A DNA stretch of 64,000 nucleotides, from NCBI GenBank assembly GCA_016287245.1, contig JAEEWG010000009.1, positions 35,821 through 99,820 on the forward strand, written 5' to 3'. The position numbers and the translations under genes were made by a program. The notes under the pieces were generated by a model. The model was not told the DNA's origin. It saw only the letters and a list, made by a program, of their open reading frames with translations, and ran no database searches. Source of the DNA: Clostridia bacterium. Lineage in GTDB: Bacteria > Bacillota > Clostridia > Saccharofermentanales > Saccharofermentanaceae. Below are positions 51,879-60,744 of the stretch, one piece after another (the first letter of the stretch is position 1; every line of letters starts with the position of its first letter).

Positions 51879-53492
51879 TCAGCCCATAGCCTGATAGTAA
51901 CGGATCGCCCAGTCGTATTCCGCGAGGCGTCTTGCATGTCCACAGTAATTGCAGGTCCTTCCCGCCAGAAGTGACATCGGCGCGCCGCACTGCCGGCAGT
52001 TCGTAAAGGCCGGTGCGCAGACCGCCTGGGATTTGCAGGCGCTGTCTTTTACGAGGATCATGCGCACTGTCTCTTTTCTCTTTTTCACTTTTCCCTTTAT
52101 TTCATGGAACAGCGTCAGACGGACGGCCACGTGCATTTCCTGAATAAACTCATTGACCTGATAGCCCGTCAGCTGGATGAGTTCGATCTGCATGTCAAAG
52201 ATATTCTGGTAGGACGGAATATAGTACGCGACCTGCTGTTCCGCCGTCTGGCTCTCGACGAATGACGATGCATCCGCCGGACCTCTCGCGTAGTGAATGA
52301 CCGCGAGTTTGTTTTGAAGGCTTGAGAAGAATCCGTTCATCGAAAAGAGCGGGTCATACTGCCGAATCTGGGTCTCCCAGTTCTTATTGGTCTTGTTCTG
52401 CTTTTCCATCTTCTTGATCATGCGCTTTCCCATGAAGCGGAAAGACGCGAATGCCTGTATGATCGGAAAACCGATCGTGATAAAGAGCATCTCAGCCATG
52501 GCGATGATCATGGGCGTTACGACAAGAGCCGCCATCATGACACCGGCGATACCGACTAAAGGACCATATCCCTCTTCCCTGGACGCATTGATAGCGCTTG
52601 CGATCACAACGTAAACGAAGGTCGGAACACCGACGATCAGGGCAACGAGCGGGATAAACTTCGCTCTTCTTTCTGTATATTTGGCGTACTCAACGTCACA
52701 GTCATGCTGAAGGCCGAAATCCGAAACACGGTTATCGAGATCTTCGATCGTGAATTTCGTCCCGCAGTAATCGCAGCCGTCGATCAGGTCTTCTTTGGAA
52801 GAAGGACTTCCGCAGTTCGGGCAGATCACCTGGGTGCTCGTCTTCTCCGCCGCGCCAAGGATACGGTAATCCGCTGTTTCGACGCTCTTTCTCGTAAAGA
52901 GTTTCTTGCCGTTCTGCTTTGTGAATTTCTGCTTGGCCTGGATCGTCTCGGAGACTTCCGTGATCTTATATTTTCCGTCAAAATACGTATTTTCACGGAT
53001 CGGCGGCATCCCGCCATAGCCAAGTCTTTCCGAGGAGAATTCCAGCCCGAGCCCTTTCTGGTCAAGCCTTGCTTTCTGAAGCGAGAGGATATGCCAGTAC
53101 ATCTGTGTCGCGTCCTTCTGGATCATGTCGTTTTGAAGGACTCCCGGATGATCGAAAAAAGACGCATAGTCATTCCGGAACGACCGAAGAAGCTTTCCCA
53201 TCTCGGTATTATCTTCCTTGATGATGTAAAAGTCCGGACAGACCTCGGAGCGCAGTTCCTTGGCGATCTGGTGCTTCTTGCTGCTCTTTTTGTACTGCTT
53301 ATAAAGCATCGTACCATGATAAGCGATGAGCGTGATGCCGCCGGCAATCAGACAAATGCCACCGATACAGGCGCCTACCCTGCTTCCCGTGTCATTTATA
53401 TATTCGGGGTCAGTAAAGCCTATTTCGATCACGCCCAGCCCAAAGAAGATCATGAAAAATCCGAGTATTGCCAGCAAAATCCTTTTGATCAT
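51879..53492 (-). CDS. Membrane protein with two zinc ribbons (copy 1)
   Basis: A 537-residue protein: two N-terminal helices (about 5-25, 35-57), a zinc ribbon (CPNCGSPSSKEDLIDGCDYC, about 228-250), two more helices (about 285-345) and a final zinc ribbon (CRQC and CNYC, about 505-525). The stretch before the last ribbon resembles the TIM44-like fold, which is tentative. It is a paralog of the 55009-56319 product. GGAGGG precedes the start, with a hairpin just upstream. It lies 114 bases after purD on the same strand. Confidence 0.65.
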   Translation of the reverse strand: MIKRILLAILGFFMIFFGLGVIEIGFTDPEYINDTGSRVGACIGGICLIAGGITLIAYHGTMLYKQYKKSSKKHQIAKELRSEVCPDFYIIKEDNTEMGKLLRSFRNDYASFFDHPGVLQNDMIQKDATQMYWHILSLQKARLDQKGLGLEFSSERLGYGGMPPIRENTYFDGKYKITEVSETIQAKQKFTKQNGKKLFTRKSVETADYRILGAAEKTSTQVICPNCGSPSSKEDLIDGCDYCGTKFTIEDLDNRVSDFGLQHDCDVEYAKYTERRAKFIPLVALIVGVPTFVYVVIASAINASREEGYGPLVGIAGVMMAALVVTPMIIAMAEMLFITIGFPIIQAFASFRFMGKRMIKKMEKQNKTNKNWETQIRQYDPLFSMNGFFSSLQNKLAVIHYARGPADASSFVESQTAEQQVAYYIPSYQNIFDMQIELIQLTGYQVNEFIQEMHVAVRLTLFHEIKGKVKKRKETVRMILVKDSACKSQAVCAPAFTNCRQCGAPMSLLAGRTCNYCGHARRLAEYDWAIRYYQAMG

Positions 53493-53510
53493 AAATTGCC
53501 CTCCATTATT

Positions 53511-53542
53511 CCCGAAAGAGAGGGATCTCCCCTCTTTTCGGG
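53511..53542 (-). promoter_or_regulatory. Hairpin between purD and the zinc-ribbon membrane protein gene
   Basis: CCCGAAA and TTTCGGG ends with an inner AGAGGG/CCCTCT stem give about 13 pairs, with no T-run after it on the minus strand. It ends 19 bases before the start codon at 53492, so it may affect translation and does not look like a terminator. Confidence 0.4.
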
Positions 53543-53606
53543 ATAAGCGGTGATCCGCAGGTCATGGATAATTCTTCTTTGTGTTTTTGAAATAGGTCGT
53601 TTTTTA

Positions 53607-54860
53607 TCAGCCCAGAGTTCTTCCGATATCTGTTCTGTAGTGTGCTTTTTCAAAAGAGATCTTCTTTACGCCTTCGTAAGCGGAATCGATCGCTTCGTCC
53701 ATCGTCGCACCGTCTGCATAAACACAGAGGACACGTCCGCCGGATGTCACGAGTTTTCCGTCCTTCAGAGCGGTACCGGCCTGGAATACGATATGTCCGC
53801 ACTCCTTGATCCCGGTGATCTCATAACCCTTATCGTACTTTTCCGGATATCCGCCGCTGGCCATAACAACGACGCAGGAGCATCCCGGCTTCCACTTAAG
53901 GTCTACCTGATCGAGCGTTCCGTCGATGCATGCATCCACGAGCTCCATGAGGTCATTTTCCATACGCGGCAGGATCGCCTGGCACTCCGGATCTCCGAAG
54001 CGGGCATTGTACTCGACGACCTTGGCACCATCTTTCGTGAGCATCAGGCCATAGTAGATGACACCCTTGAACGGACGGCCTTCTTCTGCAAGCGCCTTGA
54101 TCGTCGGCTCCACGATCGTATCGTAGATCTTCTTTTCCTCATCTTCTGTAAGATCCGCACCCGGTGTTACAGCACCCATGCCGCCGGTATTCAATCCTTC
54201 GTCATGGTCATATGCACGCTTATGGTCACGGGATGTGATCATCGGGATAACGGTCTTTCCATCTGCAAATGCAAGGAGCGTCATTTCCGGACCGACCATG
54301 CATTCTTCAATAACAACTGTGCTTCCGGACTTTCCGAACACACCGTCGCTCATCATGGAGATAACGGCTTTCTTCGCTTCGTCAAGTGTCTGGGCGATGA
54401 TAACGCCTTTTCCAAGGGCAAGACCGTCCGCCTTGATGACGATCGGCATCTCCTGTGTTTCAAGATATGCGAGTGCTTCGTCCTGATCCGTGAAGGTCTG
54501 GTACTTCGCAGTCGGGATATTATATTTCTTCATCAGTTCCTTGGAAAATGCCTTTGAAGCTTCGACGATCGCCGCATTCTTATGCGGACCGAAAGCACGG
54601 ATACCGGCTTCTTCCATCGCATCGACCATACCGAGGGCAAGCGGATCATCCGGAGCTACGAATACGAGATCGAACTGTTCTTTCTTCGCATATTCCACCA
54701 TTGCCGGAACATCTGTCGCCTTGATCGGTACACAGGTCGCGATCTCCGCGATACCGCCGTTACCCGGTGCACAGAAAAGCTCCGTTACTCTCGGGCTCTG
54801 CTTAAGTTTCCAACAAATTGCGTGTTCACGGCCACCGCCGCCGACTACCAGTACTTTCAT
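53607..54860 (-). CDS. purD: Phosphoribosylamine-glycine ligase PurD
   Basis: A 417-residue ATP-grasp enzyme joining phosphoribosylamine and glycine with ATP, the second step of purine synthesis. Visible: the N-terminal GGGGREHAI, ATP-grasp loops (KADGLALGKGV, EECMVGPEM), GGMGAVTP and NARFGDPECQ. Full length. GGAGG precedes the start. It has its own extended -10 and a leader with inverted repeats, apart from the purE-purH transcript. Confidence 0.97.
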   Translation of the reverse strand: MKVLVVGGGGREHAICWKLKQSPRVTELFCAPGNGGIAEIATCVPIKATDVPAMVEYAKKEQFDLVFVAPDDPLALGMVDAMEEAGIRAFGPHKNAAIVEASKAFSKELMKKYNIPTAKYQTFTDQDEALAYLETQEMPIVIKADGLALGKGVIIAQTLDEAKKAVISMMSDGVFGKSGSTVVIEECMVGPEMTLLAFADGKTVIPMITSRDHKRAYDHDEGLNTGGMGAVTPGADLTEDEEKKIYDTIVEPTIKALAEEGRPFKGVIYYGLMLTKDGAKVVEYNARFGDPECQAILPRMENDLMELVDACIDGTLDQVDLKWKPGCSCVVVMASGGYPEKYDKGYEITGIKECGHIVFQAGTALKDGKLVTSGGRVLCVYADGATMDEAIDSAYEGVKKISFEKAHYRTDIGRTLG

Positions 54861-54870
54861 GAATTACCTC

Positions 54871-54959
54871 CGGGCATTGTTACTTCTCATCCGGCATGAA
54901 TACAAAACGTGCGTCCATGCCCGAGTGATATTATAACAAATCACAGGCAAAAACGCACG
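54871..54959 (-). promoter_or_regulatory. purD promoter and leader with inverted repeats
   Basis: An extended -10 (TGT TATAAT, 54930-54935) predicts a start near 54923. The RNA would begin CGGGCAT (54917-54923), which can pair with ATGCCCG (54871-54877) directly beside the GGAGG of purD. A second inverted repeat, CGTGCGT (54908-54914) and ACGCACG (54953-54959), brackets the promoter. No known purine riboswitch pattern is seen. Confidence 0.5.
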
Positions 54960-55008
54960 AAATGTACTGTCTTTCCGACAATGAACAAGCTTGTCTTCGG
55001 GGATGCGA

Positions 55009-56319
55009 TCACCACTTGTTCTGCGGGGCTGTTTCCACACAGATGATCTGGTTGACGACCCAGTTGTCCTCGATCAGGTGATACTCCGAACCGCAGTACG
55101 GACAGGTGTGGACATGGATCGCATCAAAAGAGCCGCCGCACTTTTTACAGTTGACTGCATGGATCGTAAAGCCGAAGTCCTCCTCCTTCACTTTCTTGGC
55201 GAGGATCATGCTAAAGACCTGCTTTTTGAAATCCACCATAATTCCATCCTGATAGTAGGCACACACCACATACGCTTTTACACTGACGCGGAGTATGCCC
55301 TCGATGACACTGCTTCCGACATATTCCACGGCACCACGATACTCGACATCCACGATATTGTCCATGAAACGCAGGTCATCCTTTCCGTCATAGATCGTAA
55401 GGCTTTCTCTGTCATCCGAGAACGCGATTCCACGAAGAAGCGACATGACCTTTTCCTCGAAGTACTCATACGAAAAATCCGGCACATATCTTTTGAGGTC
55501 AGTCTCCATTTTCGTTTTCGTGGCGGCCGCGGCCTTAACATCCAGCACTTCATTGTTCTGAGCTACTTTCTTGGCCGCCAGTGCCGGTCCGAGCATCAGA
55601 TTAAACATAACAAACGTAAAGAGCAGAAGTCCCCCGCCGAAGATCAGCATCGCAAAGAGGCACATGGCGATGGCCTGGCCGATCCCGAAGCCCTGTTCCT
55701 GTGAGATCGAAATTCCGGCCACCAGTCCCAGTATCGCGCCGAAGATCCCGAAATACAGAAAACCGAATTTCAAAACACCCTTATAGACTTTTTTACTTAG
55801 AACTGTAGGTCTTGTATAGTACCCGGAAACACATGGATAGTTCTGCTGCATCTCATAGGTCGTCCCGCACATCGGACATCCCGAAGTAAACTTCGCAAGA
55901 ACATCTGTGTGCCCGCAGTTTTTACAGGTGTATCTTTCCTGACCGAGAGACTGGATCTGACCCGGAACTTGCGCCTGTCCCGGTACCAGCTTATCGAGGA
56001 TGCCCATATAGAGCGTCTCTTCAGCAAGATCCGAGCGCGATATGCGCCTTCCGTCTTTATAAAAATCCGTCTCGTAGTTGCAGCGGTTTGAAGTGACCGT
56101 ATAGGTATACGGAAGTTTCACAAACTGTCTGGTCCTGGCGTTCTCGGAACCGGCCTTTTCAAACTTTTTCACCATGGTAAGGCCAAGCTTGCTGACTCTG
56201 TTTCTCTGGCTTTCCAGACCGAATCTCAGGTCCGCCGAAGATTGTTCGGGAAAAGCACCGCCCTGATAAAACGCCGCCAGTTCATCTGTATACTTCTTTC
56301 TGATATTTGAAAAATCCAT
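55009..56319 (-). CDS. Membrane protein with two zinc ribbons (copy 2)
   Basis: A 436-residue paralog of the 537-residue protein beyond purD. It has a first zinc ribbon (CKNC and CPMC, about 132-152), two helices (about 182-250), a TIM44-like region (about 285-375) and a final ribbon (CKKC and CPYC, about 385-410). It lacks the two N-terminal helices of the paralog. GGAGAAGGAG precedes the start. It lies between purH and purD with its own extended -10 promoter. Confidence 0.65.
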   Translation of the reverse strand: MDFSNIRKKYTDELAAFYQGGAFPEQSSADLRFGLESQRNRVSKLGLTMVKKFEKAGSENARTRQFVKLPYTYTVTSNRCNYETDFYKDGRRISRSDLAEETLYMGILDKLVPGQAQVPGQIQSLGQERYTCKNCGHTDVLAKFTSGCPMCGTTYEMQQNYPCVSGYYTRPTVLSKKVYKGVLKFGFLYFGIFGAILGLVAGISISQEQGFGIGQAIAMCLFAMLIFGGGLLLFTFVMFNLMLGPALAAKKVAQNNEVLDVKAAAATKTKMETDLKRYVPDFSYEYFEEKVMSLLRGIAFSDDRESLTIYDGKDDLRFMDNIVDVEYRGAVEYVGSSVIEGILRVSVKAYVVCAYYQDGIMVDFKKQVFSMILAKKVKEEDFGFTIHAVNCKKCGGSFDAIHVHTCPYCGSEYHLIEDNWVVNQIICVETAPQNKW

Positions 56320-56352
56320 TCTCCTTCTCCCCTTTCATTTTCAAACATCGAT

Positions 56353-56358
56353 ATTATA
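56353..56358 (-). promoter_or_regulatory. Extended -10 of the copy-2 zinc-ribbon gene
   Basis: Minus-strand TATAAT preceded by TGG, with no good -35, 34 bases before the start codon. Confidence 0.5.
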
Positions 56359-56387
56359 CCATTATCCTAAAAAATCTTTACCATAGG

Positions 56388-56425
56388 AAAAGAGCCCCGG
56401 GAGGATCATAATTCCGCCCGGGGCT
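56388..56425 (-). terminator. Terminator of the purE-purF-purN-purH operon
   Basis: A nine-pair GC stem (56417-56425 with 56393-56401) followed by CTTTTCC on the minus strand, 26 bases after the purH stop. Confidence 0.7.
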
Positions 56426-56450
56426 GCAAATGAAACATTTTAATTGCAAA

Positions 56451-57995
56451 TCAATGTCTGAAGTGACGTACGCCGGTAAAGAGCATTGCGATGCCGTACT
56501 TGTCGCATGCATCGATGGACTCCTGGTCACGGATGGATCCGCCCGGCTGAACGATCGCGGTGATACCGTATTCGTTTGCTGTCTCTACGCAGTCAGAGAA
56601 CGGGAAGAATGCATCGGAACCGAGAACGGCACCCTTGGCCTTCTCACCTGCAAAATCCAGAGCGATCTTGGCGGCGCCGACACGGTTGGTCTGGCCGGGG
56701 CCGACACCCAGTGTCTGCTTATTCTTAACAACGACGATACCGTTGGACTTGACGTGCTTTACGACCTTCATGGCAAAGAGCATATCGTCCTTAAGAGCCG
56801 GATCGATCTCTGTCTTGGTAACGGTCTTGAGCTCAGCCTCGTCATAGATTCCACGGTCGTGATCCTGAACGAGAAGTCCGCCGTTTACGCGCTTGTAGTT
56901 GTACTCACCCTCCGGGATCGGAGCAGCAATATCCGGCAGAACGAGAACGCGGAGGTTCTTCTTGGCGCAGAGGATATCGAGAGCTTCCTGTGTATAGGAA
57001 GGAGCAACGATAACTTCGAGGAAGATCTTAGCCATCTCTTCAGCTGTCTTGCCGTCGATCTCGCGGTTAGCTGCAACGATACCGCCGAAGATGGATACAG
57101 AGTCAGCCTCGTAAGCCTTGACCCATGCATCGTAGATGTTGTCTGCAGAACCGACGCCGCACGGATTTGCGTGCTTAACGGCAACAACTGTCGGCTCGTC
57201 GAATTCCTTGAGGCAGTTGATGGTTGCGTCTGTATCGGAAATGTTGTTGTAGGAAAGTTCCTTACCGTTGAGCTGCTTGGCTTCTGCAAGGGAACCCTTG
57301 ACCGGCAGTGCATTCTGGAAGAATGTTGCCTTCTGGTGCGGGTTCTCGCCGTAACGCATCTCAGCTACCTTGTCAAAAGTAACGGTGTACTGCTTCGGCA
57401 ATGTCTTATCTTCGGATACGGAAAGGAAGTAGTTGGCGATAAGAGCATCGTAAGCAGCTGTGTGTTCGAATACCTTCTTAGCGAGCTTGAAACGTGTCTC
57501 GTAAGTGGTGTCGCCGGTAGCTCTCATCTCGGAGAGGACCTGCTCGTAATCCTCAGGATCTGTGATTACGGTAACGTCCTTATGGTTCTTGGCAGCAGCA
57601 CGAAGCATGGACGGGCCGCCGATATCGATATTCTCGACGCACTCTTCAAAAGCAACGCCCGGCTTCTGGATGGTCGCCTTGAAAGGATAGAGGTTAACAA
57701 CGATCATGTCAATAAGACCGATGCCGAGTTCTTCTACTCTCTTCATGTGCTCCGGGTTACCGCGCATAGCGAGGATACCACCGTGGAGCAGAGGATGCAG
57801 TGTCTTAACACGTCCGTCGAGGCACTCCGGGAAACCGGTCACTTCGGAAACTTCCTTACACGGGATGCCTTCTTTCTCGAGAAGTTTTGCTGTTCCGCCT
57901 GTACTTAAGATCTCAACATTCAATTCCACGAGTTTTCTCGCAAAATCGGCGATGCCTGTCTTGTCGGATACACTGATAATCGCTCTTTTAATCAT
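56451..57995 (-). CDS. purH: Bifunctional AICAR transformylase/IMP cyclohydrolase PurH
   Basis: A 514-residue enzyme for the last two steps of IMP synthesis. The N-terminal cyclohydrolase (ISVSDKTGIADFA, STGGTAKLL) and C-terminal formyl-transferase (KHANPCG, the family's catalytic Lys-His pair; final SDAFFPFSD and GGSIRDQE) are complete. AAAGGA precedes the start, 20 bases after purN ends. Last gene of the transcript. Confidence 0.97.
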   Translation of the reverse strand: MIKRAIISVSDKTGIADFARKLVELNVEILSTGGTAKLLEKEGIPCKEVSEVTGFPECLDGRVKTLHPLLHGGILAMRGNPEHMKRVEELGIGLIDMIVVNLYPFKATIQKPGVAFEECVENIDIGGPSMLRAAAKNHKDVTVITDPEDYEQVLSEMRATGDTTYETRFKLAKKVFEHTAAYDALIANYFLSVSEDKTLPKQYTVTFDKVAEMRYGENPHQKATFFQNALPVKGSLAEAKQLNGKELSYNNISDTDATINCLKEFDEPTVVAVKHANPCGVGSADNIYDAWVKAYEADSVSIFGGIVAANREIDGKTAEEMAKIFLEVIVAPSYTQEALDILCAKKNLRVLVLPDIAAPIPEGEYNYKRVNGGLLVQDHDRGIYDEAELKTVTKTEIDPALKDDMLFAMKVVKHVKSNGIVVVKNKQTLGVGPGQTNRVGAAKIALDFAGEKAKGAVLGSDAFFPFSDCVETANEYGITAIVQPGGSIRDQESIDACDKYGIAMLFTGVRHFRH

Positions 57996-58015
57996 AAAAA
58001 CATCCTTTCCGAGTC

Positions 58016-58633
58016 TTAAGGCTTGACTCTGACCAAATTGTTAACTACTTCGATCTTACCGTCAGCGATGAGCTGGATCGCCTTCGGGAGGATGACCTGT
58101 TCACATTCCACCATGATACGCTTCTGCAAGCTTTCCGGTGTGTCGTCCGGGAGCACATCCACCGCTTTCTGGAGGATGATCGGTCCCTCATCGTAATGTT
58201 CATTTACAAAATGCACCGTGGCGCCGGAGACTTTTACTCCTTTGGCCAGTACCGCCTCGTGCGGGCGGATGCCGTACATCCCCTGTCCGCAGAAGGATGG
58301 GATCAGCGCCGGGTGAATATTGATGATGCGGTTGGCGTAAGCTTTTACCGTCTTTTGTCCAAGCATCGAAAGGAACCCTGCGAGGACCACGAGGTCAACG
58401 CCCAGGGAGTTGAGCTCTGTAAGGGTCGCATCGTCGTATTCATCTCCCAAAGCCTTCTTCGAGATGACTTTGCTTGGGATGCCTGCTTTTTTTGCTCTTT
58501 CGATGGCAAAAGCCTTATCGTTGCTGGCGATGACTTCGGAGATCTCCACATTTCTGATCTCTCCGCTTTCGATCTTATCGATGATCGCCTGAAGGTTCGT
58601 GCCTCCGCCGCTCACAAATACTGCAATCTTCAT
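58016..58633 (-). CDS. purN: Phosphoribosylglycinamide formyltransferase PurN
   Basis: A 205-residue folate-dependent enzyme that formylates GAR. The catalytic Asn, His and Asp appear as N105 and H107 (NIHPALIPSF) and D148 (HYDEGPI). AAAGGA precedes the start. The long purN of Bacillus type is close to normal length. Confidence 0.96.
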   Translation of the reverse strand: MKIAVFVSGGGTNLQAIIDKIESGEIRNVEISEVIASNDKAFAIERAKKAGIPSKVISKKALGDEYDDATLTELNSLGVDLVVLAGFLSMLGQKTVKAYANRIINIHPALIPSFCGQGMYGIRPHEAVLAKGVKVSGATVHFVNEHYDEGPIILQKAVDVLPDDTPESLQKRIMVECEQVILPKAIQLIADGKIEVVNNLVRVKP

Positions 58634-58697
58634 GACGTTCCTTTCTTCGGCCCGCGTTTTCCGCGAAACCGCAGATCCTAAACTTTGGGGATCTTAC

Positions 58698-60122
58698 TTA
58701 GATCTTGTGCGGAGAGTCTTCTCCGGCTTCCTTCGGAACGCCCGCCGGGAAGATACCGTCAAAGCATGCGGCACAGTGTCCGCAGAGTGCACCCTCTGTC
58801 GAAGCACGGAGTCCCTCGAGGCTTACATAGCCAAGAGAATCAGCACCGAGCATATCGCGGATCTCCTCGACGCTCATGGAACGGGCCGGGAGCATATCTG
58901 CCTCGGAAGCCGATACACCGTAGTAGCACGGATATTTTACCGGCGGAGAAGCGACACGGAGGTGTACTTCTTTCGCGCCTTCCTCACGCAGGAAGGAGAT
59001 GATATGTTTGGTCGTGGTACCACGGACGACAGAGTCGTCGACGATCACGATCTTCTTATCCTTTACAGCCGTTTTTAAAACAGAGAACTTAAGTCTTACA
59101 GCCATTTCACGAGCCGCCTGTGTACCCTCGATGAAGGTTCTTCCGACATAACGGTTCTTGAGGAGAGCCTGACCGTACGGAATACCGCTCTCAAACGCAT
59201 AACCGATCGCCGCGGCGATACCGGAGTCCGGAGCTGCAACTACGAGATCTGCATCGCAGGGATTCTCGCGGGCAAGTGCGCGTCCGGTCTGGACACGGGA
59301 CTCATATACGCTCGTTCCGTCAATGAAGCTGTCCGGTCTTGCCAGATATACAAATTCGAAAATACAGAGCTTACCATTCTTATGAGCATCGCACTCCGGA
59401 ACAGTAAATATGGAAGAATAACCATCTTCCGTGATCGTGATGATCTCACCCGGCAGTACGTCACGGATAGTCTCGGCACCGATCGCGTCAAATGCGCAGT
59501 TCTCGGAAGCGAGAAGGTACATATCGTCTTTCTTGCCGAGGACCAGCGGACGAAGTCCGAGCGGGTCTCTTACACCGATGATACGGTCTTCGCTCATCAG
59601 AAGGATCGCATATGCGCCCTTGATCTCACCCATCATCTTCTGGATCGCGCCCTCAAGGGAATCCGTGGAGACACGGTTTCTCGCAAGAAGTGAAAGCAGG
59701 ACTTCAAAGTCTGCTGTGGTCTGGAAGATCGCACCGATCTCCTTTAAAGAATCACGAAGCTCGTCCGCGTTCAGGATCGATCCGTTGATCGAGATCGCCA
59801 GCTGTCCGCTGTGGGACTTGATCTGCATCGGCTGGACCACATCATAGCCGGACTCGTTCGGAGCCGGAGTTCTTACATGGCCGATGGCCGCATGTCCGGT
59901 CAGTGTACCGAGGTGCAGATCGTCGAAAACGTCTGCGACCAGACCGCTTGCCTTATGGCAAAGGAACTGTCCGTCGTGATTGACTACGATACCTGCCGAG
60001 GACTGACCTCTGTGCTGCAGTGAGAAAATACCGTAGTACGTGAGTTTGGAGATGTCGGGATTCGTCTTCTTCGTATCAAAGATACCGAAAACGCCGCATT
60101 CTTCCTGAATCTTTCTGCTCAT
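58698..60122 (-). CDS. purF: Amidophosphoribosyltransferase PurF
   Basis: A 474-residue enzyme making phosphoribosylamine from PRPP and glutamine. The N-terminal Ntn Cys follows an eight-residue propeptide (EECGVFG, C9). The PRPP loop is IVIVDDSVVRGTT. The late cysteines (CGHCAAC) match the 4Fe-4S site of the Bacillus enzyme, which makes the protein oxygen-sensitive and needs propeptide removal. GGGGGAG precedes the start, four bases after purE. Confidence 0.97.
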   Translation of the reverse strand: MSRKIQEECGVFGIFDTKKTNPDISKLTYYGIFSLQHRGQSSAGIVVNHDGQFLCHKASGLVADVFDDLHLGTLTGHAAIGHVRTPAPNESGYDVVQPMQIKSHSGQLAISINGSILNADELRDSLKEIGAIFQTTADFEVLLSLLARNRVSTDSLEGAIQKMMGEIKGAYAILLMSEDRIIGVRDPLGLRPLVLGKKDDMYLLASENCAFDAIGAETIRDVLPGEIITITEDGYSSIFTVPECDAHKNGKLCIFEFVYLARPDSFIDGTSVYESRVQTGRALARENPCDADLVVAAPDSGIAAAIGYAFESGIPYGQALLKNRYVGRTFIEGTQAAREMAVRLKFSVLKTAVKDKKIVIVDDSVVRGTTTKHIISFLREEGAKEVHLRVASPPVKYPCYYGVSASEADMLPARSMSVEEIRDMLGADSLGYVSLEGLRASTEGALCGHCAACFDGIFPAGVPKEAGEDSPHKI

Positions 60123-60126
60123 ACCA

Positions 60127-60636
60127 TTACTCCCCCAGATTTGCTATTTTTTCCTGAAGGCGTGCATCTCTCTCCGCTACCGAAGAGGCGAGGCCTGCCT
60201 TATACTCTACCAGTTTCTGACTCAAAGCTTCGTCACTTAACGCCAGCATCTGTGCCGCCAGGATCGCCGCATTGGATCCGCCGTCGATCGCTACCGTCGC
60301 GACCGGGATCCCTGTCGGCATCTGAACGACTGCATAAAGCGCATCTACGCCGTGAAGCGCGCCGCCCTTACACGGTACGCCGATGACCGGAAGCACAGTA
60401 TGTGCCGCGATCACGCCCGCGAGGTGTGCAGCAAGACCGGCCGCCGCGATGATCACGCTGTAGCCCTGATCTTTTGCAGAAGATGCGATTTGACTTGCCA
60501 GATCCGGAGTTCTATGTGCGGAGCACACTTTTGCGTCAAAAGGAATGTCGAATTTCTTCAAGAGCTTGAAACAGCCTTCCATTACCGGAAAATCCGAATC
60601 ACTGCCCATTACGACCAATACTTTTCCTGATGCCAT
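60127..60636 (-). CDS. purE: N5-carboxyaminoimidazole ribonucleotide mutase PurE
   Basis: A 169-residue class-I PurE. GSDSD (11-15) and CSAHRTP mark the active site. It rearranges N5-CAIR to CAIR, normally after PurK, which is not in the window. The ATG at 60636 with GGAGG upstream is preferred to the longer frame from 60726. First gene of purE-purF-purN-purH. Confidence 0.96.
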   Translation of the reverse strand: MASGKVLVVMGSDSDFPVMEGCFKLLKKFDIPFDAKVCSAHRTPDLASQIASSAKDQGYSVIIAAAGLAAHLAGVIAAHTVLPVIGVPCKGGALHGVDALYAVVQMPTGIPVATVAIDGGSNAAILAAQMLALSDEALSQKLVEYKAGLASSVAERDARLQEKIANLGE

Positions 60637-60669
60637 GTTGATTTCCTCCAATAAAAAAAGAACAGACCT

Positions 60670-60675
60670 ATTATA
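60670..60675 (-). promoter_or_regulatory. -10 of the pur operon promoter
   Basis: Minus-strand TATAAT with a transcription start near 60662 and GGAGG about 10-15 bases further. The -35 is weak. TTTCCCGAAG upstream loosely recalls a PurR box, but too loosely to claim. Confidence 0.5.
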
Positions 60676-60695
60676 AAACAAAAACGGCGCTTCGG

Positions 60696-60715
60696 GAAAT
60701 GCATTTTTGCATTTC
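60696..60715. promoter_or_regulatory. Perfect 8-bp inverted repeat upstream of the pur promoter
   Basis: GAAATGCA (60696-60703) mirrors TGCATTTC (60708-60715) around four T. It lies about 20 bases behind the -10 and may be an operator. Confidence 0.4.
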
Positions 60716-60744
60716 GTCAAAAGCACTCGTTTTCATCACATTTG

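Noticed and set aside
56430..57908. Long plus-strand open frame of 492 codons opposite purH
   Set aside because: It lies entirely antisense to purH, has no ribosome site and encodes no recognisable protein.
60637..60744. Purine riboswitch or PurR box before purE
   Set aside because: No conserved riboswitch core is visible, and the CCCGAAG match to a PurR box is too loose.
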